Assembly (NCBI GenBank): GCA_921293015.1
Contig: OV121091.1
Coordinates: 31,108,839-31,172,838, forward strand
DNA from: Phorcus lineatus
Lineage: Eukaryota; Mollusca; Gastropoda; Trochida; Trochidae
Reading direction: 5' to 3'
DNA length: 64,000 bases
Made by a program: the position numbers and the translations under genes. The notes under the pieces were generated by a model, which made no database searches, was not told where the DNA came from, and saw nothing but the letters and a program-made list of their open reading frames with translations. Shown in pieces: positions 48,901 through 61,728 of this stretch; position 1 is the first letter of the stretch, and each line of letters begins with the position of its first letter.

Positions 48901-51900
48901 ATATGACTAAACATCCAGTGAGAACCTTTAAAAAGCCATGTGTTCAAATGTCAATTACCAAAATTGATTATAAATTGTAGATTCGTTTATTATGTTGCTC
49001 GTCTGGGGTAACAATCTCTAAGTGTAACTCAGTTTTCTTTTCATCGCCAGACAGCTACCCTAGACGTGATCATGAGTATTTGGAATTATTAATCAGTATG
49101 AGAGTTGGTTCTATTATTTGAAGTTAGAATAATACTAAAGTTTTGTTAACTACCTAGTTTAAAATTGAGCACACGGAGTCACTCCCGTCTATGGCGCCTG
49201 TCTGGCGAGAAGTTTGATAATATGGCGCTTGTCTGTCCTATAGCCAATTTACGCTATAAAAGCAATTCTAAACTTAAAATGTGTTTATACGAAAATCACT
49301 TCGTACAATTAGATATTGCCCGAGTCTCGCAGCGCAGCGTACATAGGGAACCAGTTCCCGCAAATATTGGGGCTTTGACGGTCATGACGTCGACGTGATT
49401 TAATGACGTCATCTGAACCTGCTGTAAACGGGGAGCGTCTAATTCCCCACTTCACTTTAAGCACTCGACCGCGTAGGTCATTGAAATTGGATTTAAAACC
49501 TCCTCCTTCCAATCCTCCTCCTCTTTGGGTTTTTGATCACGATATCATTGTACATGATAAGGCGCTATTATTGTCCCCACCTTTGGGGGTGCTAATAATT
49601 TCTCAAAATTCATTTGAGAATAAGACAGTTACTTTTCGTTGTTATGTCAATAAACTTGTCTGCTAAATGCGGGCCTTAACAACAAATCATCTTGTTTTCC
49701 TTCTCCCCCTAAATGGAACTGGTCAGCCTTTAGGTAATCATAAGTTTTGAGGATAAAAATATATTATATAGCGTATTAGTATAGGGACTGAAGGTATACC
49801 GTTTCTTATATAAATTCGTTATATTGAATTAGTTAACTAATTGAACCATCGAAGGCTATCTTCATGTACCGGTGATTCACCCGTAATGTTATCTTGACAG
49901 CCATTGTGTTCACATCCCTCTCGTTAATGCAAGGACACACTAGAAACACATCGAACTGTCGTAGAAATGTCTTTCTCAAATTCAGGACGACTTTACCGTA
50001 GCTGAAGGTGCTGATAGATCATATATCATCTATGAATTTATACTCAGCAAAATAAGTTACGGACCTCCTTATATTTTTTTCGATATTGAGTAATATACAC
50101 TTCGTATGATAGCGCATATTGTGCATAACTCTTTTGTTAAGAATTCATTTCTCTTTTGTTAAGATTTTTCTATAGATGAATTAGTGACTACAGTGACATA
50201 AATCTCACTCTCAATCTCAAGTTGTTACAAAGACATTGAGTTTGAACAAATATTCTTAAAAATTTAAGAAAGAAAGAATAAAGCAATGCGTACTTTAGTC
50301 ATGATGCCTTCTACACAACATTCGTCGTAGTCAGATATTTTTCGAAAGTCTTACGTATAAGTAGACAATTGGATGTGTTGTTAAAATATTACATTCATGT
50401 ATAAGTAACAGTTAACGTTAATATAACATAAGATATGTATCTTTTTAACGTAATATGAATGAACAAACATTATCCGGTGTACATAGATATGATAGAATTA
50501 AAATTTTGTCATGAAAACAATTTTCTAACTTACAAATTTTTATTTATATTACTATTTATATATCTGAAAACAGTGAAGGCATCAACCCATGCTGGGAGAG
50601 AATTTTATCATCCCGGAAGAAATATTTTTTTACTTTTGTAAGACTATAACAAAACATTACTCAAGATAAACCAATAAAACCACCTGTATGATAGGAGGAA
50701 ATGTTATTCTCATAGAATTACATAATGACAACATGATTCAATAGAGACAGGGAAACATGAATTTATTCAAACAGTTGCAGAAGGGATCACAGCACAGAAT
50801 AGGGATATATAGAGACAACATCAACAATGTCAGCTTGAGCAATTCACTTCCTTCACTGAGCAATACGATTCCCTTGAAACTGTACAAAGAGGGAAACACC
50901 ATAAGACGAGACAAACTATTGAAATATTGGCAAAACAGAATATGATTGTCCTAATGCATAAATCAATGTCAATCCAGATATTGTATACATATTTGAGAAA
51001 ACATTTGATGAGCTACAATATAAACTGGGACAAGAAGACTGTTGCAATCAACCGAAGTTGTATTTCATGAATTATTCCCTAGTGCGATAAGTTTTTCAGA
51101 TGACCCAAAAACGAAATGATTCGTCAAATTATTTGAAACAAGAGTATGTCATTTAACATCCGGCTTACCTCGTATGTGAATGAAAACAGATTCGGGTTGG
51201 GTATGACATAAGGCACTTACATAACTACATATAACCAACTAAAAGTAATATTTCAACATGTATATGATATGAACCTGTGGTTTTATGTGTCTTTAATTTG
51301 TAAGTCAGGCTAAGATGCATGGAAATATTCAACAAAATCTTACACGAAGAGAATGTAGTGTAGCGACATTAGGCAGTTATTGCACTTGATTCATGTATCT
51401 CTAATTACAGCCGGGCAAAAGTGAAGCAACCTCCAATACTACAAACTACAATATGATACTGTGGATATGTTTGGATAATTTCATTGAATTATTAATTATC
51501 GATATTCAAAAGAATAACAATTTCAATTTTACTGGTACTGACTCTTTACCAAAAATATCTATTGTTTTATGGAGAAAATACAGAATAAAAATTGTTCAGG
51601 TTCAAGTGTCAAACACAACATTGTTATTACATTCTTAATAAGGAACTTATCGGTTCTAGAAACTTCTAACCTTTTATCAGCGAATTTTGACAAAAAGGTT
51701 ACTATCATATGATTTAAGAATATTGATTGGATTATGTTTGGTTCAATTCGTTAGTTTAACACTGTTCTTTGATTTAGAGGGATTTCGTTATTAGATATCT
51801 TTTACTAATTTTTTTTTCAATTTGCGATTTTGAAGGTTATTACTGCTGTAACCAGTGACCTTTGGTAAAAGGTTGTTACTAATAGTATGATCAGTTGGAT

Positions 51901-52799
51901 TTGATTCCCATTTCAACAACTAATATTTACTTTCATTTCTAAGTATAACTAGACTTGTTTTTGGACTCCAAAATACCCGCATTTTAAAAAAAGAAAGTAT
52001 CAAAAAGAGTTAAACGTTATTTGAAGGATTTTTCATGATTAATAGATATATCTCGTAGATAAGATTCTATCTTAAAAAATAATTACTTTTTCCTGAAACA
52101 AAAAACTCAATTCATTTTTAATCTAAATGTATAAAAATAGCTAGAAAAAGAACGTCTTGGGGCCTGTTACATTAACATGACGGAAAATTCTTTCATGACA
52201 TACATACGACAAAAAGCGGTATTGAAAAACTCGGGATGGAACAGGGATTTCCGGGCAAAGTGAAACACATATACGCACATAAAAATATGACACCGCTTAT
52301 GTTTCTCCATATGGGTAATATGCAGTATCAATCTATCTCATTGGCAAAATCTCCGAGACGGAAATTTTATTAGATCTGTAGGCAGGCAATAGATGTTTTT
52401 TTAATTTCATAAGCAATCTACTAAAGCTAGGAAATGATTAATGCTTGCTCATGCATGAGATAATATATCCAAAAAAATCATATCGATATCGACGTCAATT
52501 ATCAATAGTTGTTATCATTATTAATAAGGTAACGACTAACACATATACGTATGGTTCTAATGATAACGTTACATTGTGTCATTGTAGCTAAAGTTTTTAG
52601 ACAAACTAACATTTACGATTCATTTGGTGTGACACTTCACACTCAAAAAGAGCTTTAAGGTTGTGTAAAAAAAAAACACGATTTAAATATAGAAAAAGGC
52701 AATTGTATAAGATGTAAGTGTCAAAACTTTGTCCAAATCAAAGCTAACAAACACATTATCATAAATATCAGAGCTATTTACTCTTTAGCTCATTAGACT
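45979..52799. other. Long gene-poor stretch
   Basis: No recognised exon. A GC-richer patch at 49150-49640 has overlapping frames on both strands and one CRE palindrome (49404-49411), but no family match; further CREs lie at 46295 and 47710. The rest is AT-rich. Confidence 0.4.
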
Positions 52800-53222
52800 A
52801 TCTATAATTTATCTTACAGATGGTCACAGGATTTTATCATAACACCCATCAGCTAAGGAGTCTACGTACAGGATTTTAATTTTCTAGGTCTTTTCTATTA
52901 ACAAAATGAGTAGGGTGTGGCCTGGCGGGATTCGAATCCCGAACCTCCGAAGCCGAACGCGCTAACCACTTCGCTACTCGCCCCTTCTTGTCCTGGAGAT
53001 GACGATGGAAACAGATTAGTAGGGTGGGGCCCCTGTGACCTTTATTATGGATCACAGTGTCACTTAATCCATAAATTAAAATCCCCATGAGCTGTAGGAG
53101 TATGTACACACAGTTTCAGCTTTCTAGACCTCTTGCATCTGGAGAAGGATATGAAAATATAACCTAACTGCGTGAACATTATTACGGGTCACAAGGTCAT
53201 CAAATCTATATTCTATAATCCA
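52800..53222. repeat. Diverged tandem repeat interrupted by a SINE head
   Basis: CCCATCAGCTAAGGAGT..GTAC with a following TTTTCTAGGTCTTTT (52845-52895) and CCCATGAGCTGTAGGAGTAT with AGCTTTCTAGACCTCTTGC (53083-53137) are two units of one repeat. The tRNA-like head at 52919-52984 lies between them. A related GACCGACGGACGGACGACAT end lies at about 53455-53472, beyond the TIR element at 53224. Confidence 0.5.
52919..52984 (-). mobile_element. SINE family 1, complete tRNA-like head
   Basis: The minus strand reads GGGGCGAGTAGCGAAGTGGT, then TAGCGCGTTCGGCTTCGGAG and GTTCGGGATTCGAATCCCGC, so both RNA polymerase III boxes are intact. The family body does not follow. It is not a functional tRNA gene: the acceptor stem does not pair. 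Confidence 0.7.
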
Positions 53223-53223
53223 A

Positions 53224-53405
53224 TCATTCTCTCTATACAGAGGTAGCTCCGTCATTAATCCATATACAATATGTTTTCATTGGCTAAAATATTACCAGGT
53301 AGTTTAGGTTGCAATATTGCGCCGGTAGAAGAAACTGCCGGGTTCCCAAGAAACCTTCGTATCACGACAGAGGAGTTTATGACGGAGCAACCTCTGTTGG
53401 GCGAG
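53224..53405 (-). mobile_element. 430-bp TIR element family, internally deleted copy
   Basis: The left end is CATTCTCTCTATACAGAGGTAGCTCCGTCAT (53224-53254) and the right end is GACAGAGGAG..GACGGAGCAACCTCTGTTGG. Between them only the GGCTAAAATATTACCAGGTA and TTGCAATATTGCGCCGG block remains, giving about 182 bp. It lies just downstream of the receptor gene and may fall in its 3' UTR. Confidence 0.85.
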
Positions 53406-53697
53406 TCTGTACTCAAGATTTCAGAAGATGAAATTGTGAAAATTTTACAGACTGACCGACGGACGGACGACATACCTTTCAGGCCAGATGAAATTTTATA
53501 AATCTACCAAAAGTGTTTGCTTTTGTCACTGAAAATTATGCAAAGCCATTATGGTAATGCTATAGCAAATGTGCATCTTAGCTTTCAAAGTTTAAATAGT
53601 TGGAATTATCTCCAGCATGTTTTGTAAAACTTCAAGAAAGGTTTCAAACCCCTTCCCCAAAAAAGTTCAATATAAAGAGTTCTAAAGCTCTTCCCAT

Positions 53698-55370
53698 TCA
53701 ACATGAGCTCGTCATTGACGCTCTACACCACGCCCTCTGTTCTCGTGAGGAAATATCATAATTCGAAAGGCGAGATCTACCGTCGGAGTCGAAGGTGTGA
53801 GTGATTTGAGTGCTCTGAGTCCAAGTCTTTGACAGCCCCCGTTCTCGGTTCCCGCAGGTTCGTCCACTGAAACAAAGGTAGATCCAGGGATTCGTGCAGC
53901 TGTTGAGGCTTGCTAACAACAGTATGATAGTCATCGATGGACCTGGCGATAGAAGGTAAAGGAATTAATATATACACATGGATATGAAATAAATTTTAGT
54001 TATCAATGGACACAAGGCGTATAAAAGATGCATATTTTCTCAATTTGGTCAGTACTCGTTGGACCACTTTAATAACAATTAAGTAGGATTGTTTAGACAG
54101 TATCAGTAATGGTCTTTTGACACTCTCGACTCAAGAGAAATCAAATTATCGTATAGTTAATCATTTCATCGAATCATCTTATTCATTTAGATATTTATGT
54201 AAAATTCATTCAGTTCTCTGAAATACCAAATGGTATTTCTGAAATACAACGAGTCATAATACTGAGATTAACAGTTAAGGTTAGTAAATATAACTTTTCT
54301 AGTTTAGGTCCATTCCGAAACACAATTAAAAATATTAACAAAAACTTATATGAACAACGCCATTAATGTTAATTCTTACCAGTGAATGGTGCGTTAATGT
54401 CAAAGACTGACCACATTGTAGCAATGAAGAATGGCGACCAGCATATCACATAACATAGGACAACAGCAAGGGTCATCTTGATGGTCTTCACTTTGGACTT
54501 AGACATTGTTCGAGAGTGACCTCTCGGATTTATGGAATTCGATTTGAGCAACTTGGGTTCTGTCTCCTCGTCTGTACGTGATGGCGTTTGACTCTTTCTG
54601 AAAGTGATTTTCCACAGGACATTTTTGTTCTTTGACTTTCTCTTCAGGCGACTGTCCTCCTTGGATCCGGCGCTTACCCATACAACATGGCATATCCGAC
54701 CATAACAGAAAGCTAGTAGAAGAGTCGGCAGAGCGAAGATGGATGTAAATATCCATACGGTGTATAACTTATCGGTCCACAGTGGTTCAAACGTTGCCCA
54801 ACAATTGTACATTCCTGGAGATATTTCCTGTCTGGAGAATATGAATATCTGTGGCATTGAAAACAACAAGGATAAGCTCCATGCTAGCAGTGACATGAGA
54901 TGTACTCTTTTGGGAGACATGGTCTGACTGGTGAGTGGATGACAGATGGACACGTAGCGATCTATAGCAGTCATTACCAGAACATAGGATGAAGCGTACA
55001 TGGCGACCACTTGAAAATACTTCATTGCCCGACAAATAAAATCGTCACCGTAAAAGTGAAAGGTTATATCCCATATGAGTTGTGGTAAAACATTGAAAAA
55101 GCCAACAAAGATGTCCGCCAAACTCAAATGAACAATAAAACACTGCATCCGTGTAAGCTTCTGTCTGCGCAGACGTAGAACAATCAAAACAAAAAGATTT
55201 CCAAATATGGCAAAATATAGAATCACTGACTGGACGGCAATTTCGATCTTAGCGAGTTCTTCATTTCTTGTGTAATGTTGGACAGTTTCGTTTGTTGTTT
55301 CATTCTCACCAATCTCCGACATATTCTGAATGCTTTCGTATTCTGTGTCGTTGTATGTTTCCATTTTCAC
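53698..55370 (-). CDS. Vasopressin/oxytocin (conopressin)-type G-protein-coupled receptor, 2 coding exons
   Basis: Coding exons on the minus strand are 55370-54380 and 53942-53698, giving 411 aa. The splice sites are CACTG|GTAAGAAT and TATCGCCAG|GTCC, phase 1. It is a class A receptor. The N-terminus has four N-glycosylation sequons (N7, N16, N23, N27). TM1 carries N58. TM2 has LSLAD (D86). The ECL1 block FYGDDFICRAMKYFQVV has disulfide C113. TM3 ends in DRY (137-139). ECL2 has NCWA (C190). ICL3 is long and basic (~230-296). TM6 has CWSPFF (310-315), and TM7 SLNSCTNPWIY (342-352) carries NPxxY. The GDDF..KYFQVV, NCWA and SLNSCTNPWIY signatures are those of vasopressin/oxytocin-family receptors, which normally couple to Gq. 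The ligand would be a conopressin-like nonapeptide (inference). A strong acceptor (poly-T then CAG, 55425-55423) upstream of the ATG implies a further 5' UTR exon. Confidence 0.95.
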
Positions 55371-55422
55371 CTCTGTTTTAAGTATTTAGTCCTCGAATAT
55401 CGATGATGTACACTATGACATT

Positions 55423-55436
55423 CTGAAAAAAAACAA
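55423..55436 (-). other. 3' splice acceptor before the receptor's first coding exon
   Basis: The minus strand reads ATTGTTTTTTTTCAG ending at 55423, with the exon starting AATGTC at 55422. This places at least one non-coding exon and the promoter at higher coordinates, perhaps beyond the window. Confidence 0.65.
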
Positions 55437-58400
55437 TAAAATAATAATAATGATTGTACGAAGTTTATTATTTTTGGAATAAAGAAAATGTTTATTTCCT
55501 GAAAAATATGCTCCAAATTCACAATATATTAACGTCAAGATAGATTTGTTATGTTCTCTCTTGATGTAACTAATTTAGGAAACCATTTTGAAAACATTCT
55601 TTAATACGGCATGTCCAAATTGGATGTGGCGTTTCCAGTGATATCAGATAGCGTGTCACAAAAAAAGTTTAAATTATAAGAGCAGCTCGCTTGTTCGAAT
55701 ATCAGTTCATTTTGAAATTAAATTTTTTAAGGTAGGCAGATTTTCAAAAACCTTTTTATAACTGAAACCTTGCATTTGCCTTGAATCACATGAAGCGCCT
55801 AGATAGTACCGTTTCATTCGACCAAAATGTTTCTTAAGGCATTAACATAATAAGATATTGGATATGATGTCACGAATCTCTTTATACCCTTATTATCGGT
55901 TAATGAAACATAATTAAACAAAACTACAACTCCAGTTATATTAATCATTCCTGTTGGTTATTTGAAAATATGAACCAATGATAATGGTTGAAGGTCAGTA
56001 ATCTTTGCATGTCAGGTGAAACAAAAAGAAATCTAAATAGATAGCATATGTAGATTCAGTGTCACATGCTAGCAAGAGTTTGCAAACATGTTCCAACGCC
56101 AAACTTATATAAAATGCACAGTCCATGAAATTACCTTTTTTGTACCTCACTGATATAATTCTTTATTGTTCAATAATAGTAATCATATTCCCGATTTTCT
56201 ATTTATTTTCTTATGTATAGTTTAATCTTATTGATTTTAAAGCAACTGTTTTAAGGACAAAACCATAATTCCTATTTCAAGATTCAATTTCAATCATTCG
56301 AGCATTGAGCTGATAATAACTTCTGAGGTTAAACATAATAGAGATATATGGAGAGAAAATACATGTGTATCTAACAAGCCCAATGAAATATATCATTGTG
56401 ACTTGTAATGTCAATTCTTGTTTCCTAATATCTAACTTACGTTAGGGAATGATAATTAACAAGTAACATGATATCGAACTAAATATCAAGAATAAAAATA
56501 TCCAAAACGTCTTTCTTTCACACTGACGTTATATAACAATCTACAAGACAGCTGTTTTTCTGTTAGTTCTAGATTGTGTACTTTAATCAACCTACCCTGG
56601 TATACAATTCGCAATTACACGACTTGACACTGGTATTCAATTCTAGGATTTACAAACGTTGAAAGTCACTATGCAACTGTCAGTTATAAGTCGATGTTAT
56701 GCACACAAGACTATCGGGATTGCTAGCAATGTTGAAGCCGCCTTCAGCTAATGCTCCCCTGACAGCTATCGTGTTCACAGCCCTCTCCCTTAATGCATGT
56801 ACACAAGCGAGACACGTCAGGTTGCCTGATTAATTTGTCTAAAAAGATGTGGAAGCCAGAACCACTCTTATGGAGGATTTAAACTACATGTTGAGTGACT
56901 TTTATTGCGCAATGACATTCGATTTTCCATTCCAGAAATCATCCTACTCCAGAATGATAATTGAATCAGTGATTGAACGACTCAAGCACTAACTCTGGTC
57001 AACAATTGGGTATTGATCATCTTACAATCATATATGGAATCAAATGGTAATACCAAAAATCGCTAAAGCTTACTCAAAGTAAATTCATGTATTGATGAAA
57101 AATTTTAGTTGCTTATTGAAATATCCTAGTAAGTTTACTTCATCAATTTTAAAAACCGTGTTAACATATCTTAAAGTAGGTTTACATGAACATTACAGTG
57201 TCCAAATAAGATAAGCAATTCCAATAAGAATACTAAATATCTGAGACACGTGTATTAATTAAAAATTATCTTGGTTTCATCCACCTCCTAGCATAACAAA
57301 CTAACATTGACCGATCGAAGATCCATTATTGTGCACTAGGCATCGTCACTGTTAATGGCGTCATATTTGTGATCAACCAGACCGCCCGACTCGTAGGTGT
57401 TTCTTTTTTGACGAAATTTGTTCCAGATCTAGTTATTGTTATATTATTATAATGTTATTGTTTAGCCTTATGTGATAAATCTATCATGTCATGCAAAATC
57501 GACAAATTGACTTTGACTTCAAACAAAAATGACAAGAAACGTAGAAAAAAAACAAGCGGAGTCGGCTACATGTGGAAAAAGTATGAAATTTATTTAATGA
57601 TACTGTCATAGTGTAAACACACTTCCGAATTTCTTCCAAATTTTATATTTCATATCGATTAGAAATTCTTTCATAAATAGCATATATATGTCAACTTTAC
57701 AACATGTGTAAAATGCAAACGCCTGTTCACTCGACCGACAAGGCATCTTCAACAAGTAAACGGTCAGTGATTGCGTCACCTTTTATTTTCGGCCTTTCAA
57801 TCTCTCATCACATTTATAAAGCAGTTACCACAATCAGCTCCCTTTGCTCAACATCCAGCATGTGACATTTAAAACCAGTTGCGTAGCACTATGTTGGATG
57901 TTGTTTTATAACATGTATTTGCTTAAATACGTGGAGAGGTTCTTTCTCTGCAAACTTCATTCAGACCCAATTAAGACTCCTAGATACTTCCTTTAGGCTT
58001 GCTACAGACTCGGTAAGATTCGGTTTGCCTGTGCACCTTCCATGTAGCAAATATGTTACTCTGCCTTTGTGCACCCCGGCCTGTACTAAGTTTGGAGTTG
58101 AGTCTCAACGACAGGATCTTCGGGGAAGGACTCTGTCGTGTACTCCAAGTTGTGAATCTACCACCGTCTCGGGGATGACCTTTGTAACATGAACCATTAA
58201 CGCCAAAAAAGAAAGAAATTGTCGACAACAAACAACAGTCTCTAGTCTCTTCTTTAATTTATCTTCCCTTGTCTCCAAGGTTCGGACTTTCAAAATACTT
58301 AAGAAGCTGTATTCTTTCATAATCCCTCATTAACTCATATTTATAGCTGAACATTTTCCTAACAAGATCATTTGTAAACCATTTATCCCTCAGAAGATGA

Positions 58401-58479
58401 TTGTTTAAGATCCTTAATTCAATTATGCTTAGCGTTAGGGTCTAAAGGTTCAACCTTGAAAATAGTATTGCGATTTGAT
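55437..58479. other. Likely 5' intron of the receptor gene; nothing else recognised
   Basis: AT-rich with no recognisable exon. If the acceptor at 55423 is used, this stretch is intronic at least in part. Frames at 57980-58320 on the minus strand overlap each other and match nothing. Confidence 0.4.
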
Positions 58480-58800
58480 TTTAAAAAGCTGCCAAAAATA
58501 AAAGTAGGAAGAAAATGAAAACATCAAAAGGAACCACTTAACTGATGAATGTTTCATATACCAAGTCTCAATGACCTAGGCCTTGTGGTTTTTGAGTTCT
58601 GGTCCGGAAACAAAATTCTATGTTGTGTTTCAATTAAAACGGCGAAAAATAAAGATAGGAAGAAAATGAAAACCCCAAAGGGCACCAGTTCACATGATGA
58701 TTGTTCCACATACCGAGTTTCAATGAGCTTGGCCTTTTGGTTTTCATAAATTCCGGTTCGGAAAAAAGAGTTTGCAGAGATGACGGACGGACGAACGGAG
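58480..58800 (+). repeat. ~151-bp tandem repeat, two units, ending GACGGACGGACGAACGGA
   Basis: Units at about 58500 and 58650 share AGGAAGAAAATGAAAAC, CAAA.GG.ACCA, CATA.C.AGT.TCAATGA and TTCTGGTCCGGAAACAAA (first unit) or TTCCGGTTCGGAAAAAA (second). The block ends at 58781-58798 with the GACGGACGG motif. The reading frames here are by-products of the repeat. Confidence 0.75.
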
Positions 58801-60190
58801 GTCATTGTTGTTGTTATCATCAGAAACTGAAATCGTACATCTTACAAAATGATATAGTCCTAGCACACTTACATTATACATGAGCTTACACTGTCGCTTA
58901 TTTTAATACGATTTTTGTGATTAATACCCAGCATCACATGCGTCTTGTCCAGTAAAACAGGAGACGTTTTTGTTCTTATTGCACCAAATAATGTCTTGTT
59001 TACTTGTTTCTATGTAATAAGTAATCAGTCAAAGTCAGTTAAAGTAAACCTCTCCTTAACAGCAAAACCTTTTCGACTATGAAATTTGGCGGTTTTACAT
59101 GGGTTACGTCAATGACTATTTTCAAAACGATTGATTCGGTAAATAGTCAAGATTTTGTTGGTTTCTATATATTTAGACATTGGTCAACCTGAAAGGTAGG
59201 CTTTAATATGCTTAGATCCTAGTTAATTGAATGTCAATATTTTGTATCATGACAGCCATGGAAAAAGCAGGTGTTGCAATACTTTTTTCTAGGTGTATAT
59301 CTAATGAAGGGATAACGTTATTGTGCTATGGTTTACCGTGATAATCCATTTCTTTAGTACATCAAATTCTAGTTCAAACTAGGATTGCCGTAGCAGTACT
59401 TAGGTCTTCAATAGTTCTGTTACCTACAAACCTTCTGCGCCTGTCCGTCAATCACAAATTTTCACTTATCAGTAATAGGATATCGCAAATTTCACTCGAT
59501 GCTATTCTTTCCATTTTATGAGCATATCTTATAGAAAACATATTTAAAACTCTTAAAGTAAACGAAACTGAAGAAAAAATGTCCTTTGACAGAATGTCTA
59601 TAAAAATATATATATTGTATATTTAATCAAATTTGATTTCAGCAGTTATAAACCATTTGTAAATAACATGTTTAGTTTTTTGTATATTTGCTAGTGAAGA
59701 AGGTCAATTAATCAAAATTAACTTACATCAATGTGTCCTTTTCAAGTATGATAATTAACTTCAATGTGACTTATTTCTAAATTTGGAAAGATTACAAGAA
59801 TCGTAGAAAAGGTTATGATATTTTGATTAATTGTTGATGATGTTAGTATAAAAGTGAGTGATAATGCAATCATTAAAGTTCTGAAATGATCATGATAAAA
59901 ATCAGGACTATTCAATTCTAATCTACGCGATACCGATTATTCATTCACATATGTCATAATCTTAATAAATAGCATTGTTTTGGAGCCTGCCATGAATTCA
60001 ATTATTCCTTATTTAGATATCATTTTTAGTAAAAGGTCATAAGAGTAATAAAACTGAAGTTTCATCAGGCGATTTATTGTGTGTAGCCGCTAATTGCTGA
60101 AATATTGCAATATTTGTCAACTTCTTTATTGTAGGGAATGTGACATTTGATACTAACATAGTCACAAATAATATAATAGCATCTACAGTC
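58801..60190. other. Non-coding stretch between repeat blocks
   Basis: AT-rich, with no exon recognised. Confidence 0.5.
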
Positions 60191-60195
60191 CCCAA

Positions 60196-60710
60196 TATGC
60201 ACTAAGTTCAAATTGTTTCCATGGAAACCAAGTAAAATGAAAAATTAAGAATAACCACAGTAGCAAAAGGCACCACCCAAGCACCACATACCAACTTTAG
60301 TAAAAAAAGTACTCGTGCATTAGACTTTAAGATATAGGTTGGAAAATTACCCTACACCCATTTGCACATAGTTCAAATTGTTTCCATGGAAACCAGAAAA
60401 ATATTTTAAAATTGAGTAACCAAAGTAGGAAAAGGCACCACTCCATCACTAGATCTAGCCACATACCAAGTTTCGAAAAAAAAGTATTGAACGGTTTTAA
60501 AGATATGGCCCGGAAACGAAAATATCCCCCCCCCCCCCCCCCCCCCTTTATGCACTAACTTCAAATTGTTTCCTTGGAAAGCAGAAAAAAGTCAGAATAA
60601 CAAAATAACAAAAGGCACCACGCCATGCCCACCACTAGACCTCACCACATACCAAGTTTCTTTTAAAAATATTGAATGGTTTTTGAGATATGGTCCGAAA
60701 ACGAAATTAT
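60196..60710 (+). repeat. ~165-190-bp tandem repeat, three units
   Basis: Each unit has TTCAAATTGTTTCC.TGGAAA (60207, 60372, 60560), then AAAAGGCACCAC, CACATACCAA and GATATGG(T/C)CCG(G/A)AAACGAAA at the end of units 2 and 3. The second unit ends in a poly-C run. It shares the ATACCAAGT and TGGTCCGGAAAC blocks with the 58480 array, so the two arrays are related. Confidence 0.85.
60526..60546. repeat. Poly-C tract
   Basis: Twenty-one consecutive C between tandem units 2 and 3. Confidence 0.9.
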
Positions 60711-61728
60711 ATTTGTTTTTGATAGTTTGATAAAAACTACGAAAGGTAGAGAAAAATAAACGGATGGGAAAGCATTGCTACTGTGATCATAAACTGCAAT
60801 GGTCTTGTCAACTGTTTTTGTTGTCAACATCAGCATAGCTCTCAAACAACGATTTCATTTTGAGTTGTGAACACTGAAACCTTGGAGAGGATTTGAAATT
60901 GTATTCAAACATGAGCAGGCAAAGGTGATTAAGAAACAACAACCTCTCACATATTTTTTAAATCGATAAAGTTTTATACACATCAGTATGTGATCCTGTA
61001 AGACATCCCTATTTCAAGGTGTCCGACGTAAAATATCATTCAATTTGAGCAAACGGTCGCTTACAACTTGGGCTGAATTATTTGCATCAACGGCTTACAT
61101 GATAAAAGGAAGCCTACACTGTACATGTGAATAAAATCAATCTCCCACGCTCAGTTAACTCGCCTAGACTGAATGCCAGAGAATTTCAAGTGATCAGTAG
61201 TTTAAACATCAGCGTGCTAGCGTTTTCCAACATGTCCGCTCAGCGGTAAACGAGGTGAGGCAATTGCAGTTTAGATTTCCCCTGAGAACCCTCTCTCCTC
61301 CCCATTCTCTATCGCCTTGTTTGTAAAGAGATGGGGGCACATATTGAGAGGGCTGATATGGGTTCGGCATTTGGTTACTTCATTCACAGACATTCTGTAA
61401 AAACATCGAATCTAAGTTACATAATATCGATCACGTCTTAGACAGCTTTGGCACAAAAGTTAAAAGTGTTTAGAAGAGCAAATTTCAACAGTGTTAAGTT
61501 TTTCTGTACATCTCTCGGTTAACTTTTACAGTGTATATGTCGATGGTGTTCTTTCATGTTTTCCTCCCCCTTGTCAGAAGAGGGCAAGAGGATAGCATCG
61601 ACCACATAATGACATCTAATAAATCCAAGAAATAAATAATAAATTGAAGAGTTCATTTTTGTTAAATCGATGTAACATAACGGACAACAAAATTTTGAAT
61701 TGAAACTATGTGAAAACGAGCTATTGTT
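60711..61728. other. Non-coding stretch
   Basis: Nothing recognised. Confidence 0.5.

Noticed and set aside
49165-49666. Overlapping frames and a CRE in a GC-richer patch, possibly a promoter or first exon
   Set aside because: No coherent coding signal and no neighbouring exon recognised; kept only as a note on the stretch.
52919-52984. tRNA gene on the minus strand
   Set aside because: It matches the SINE family 1 head and lacks a paired acceptor stem.
54499-55035. Extra frames overlapping the receptor on both strands
   Set aside because: Shadows of the receptor coding exon in other frames.
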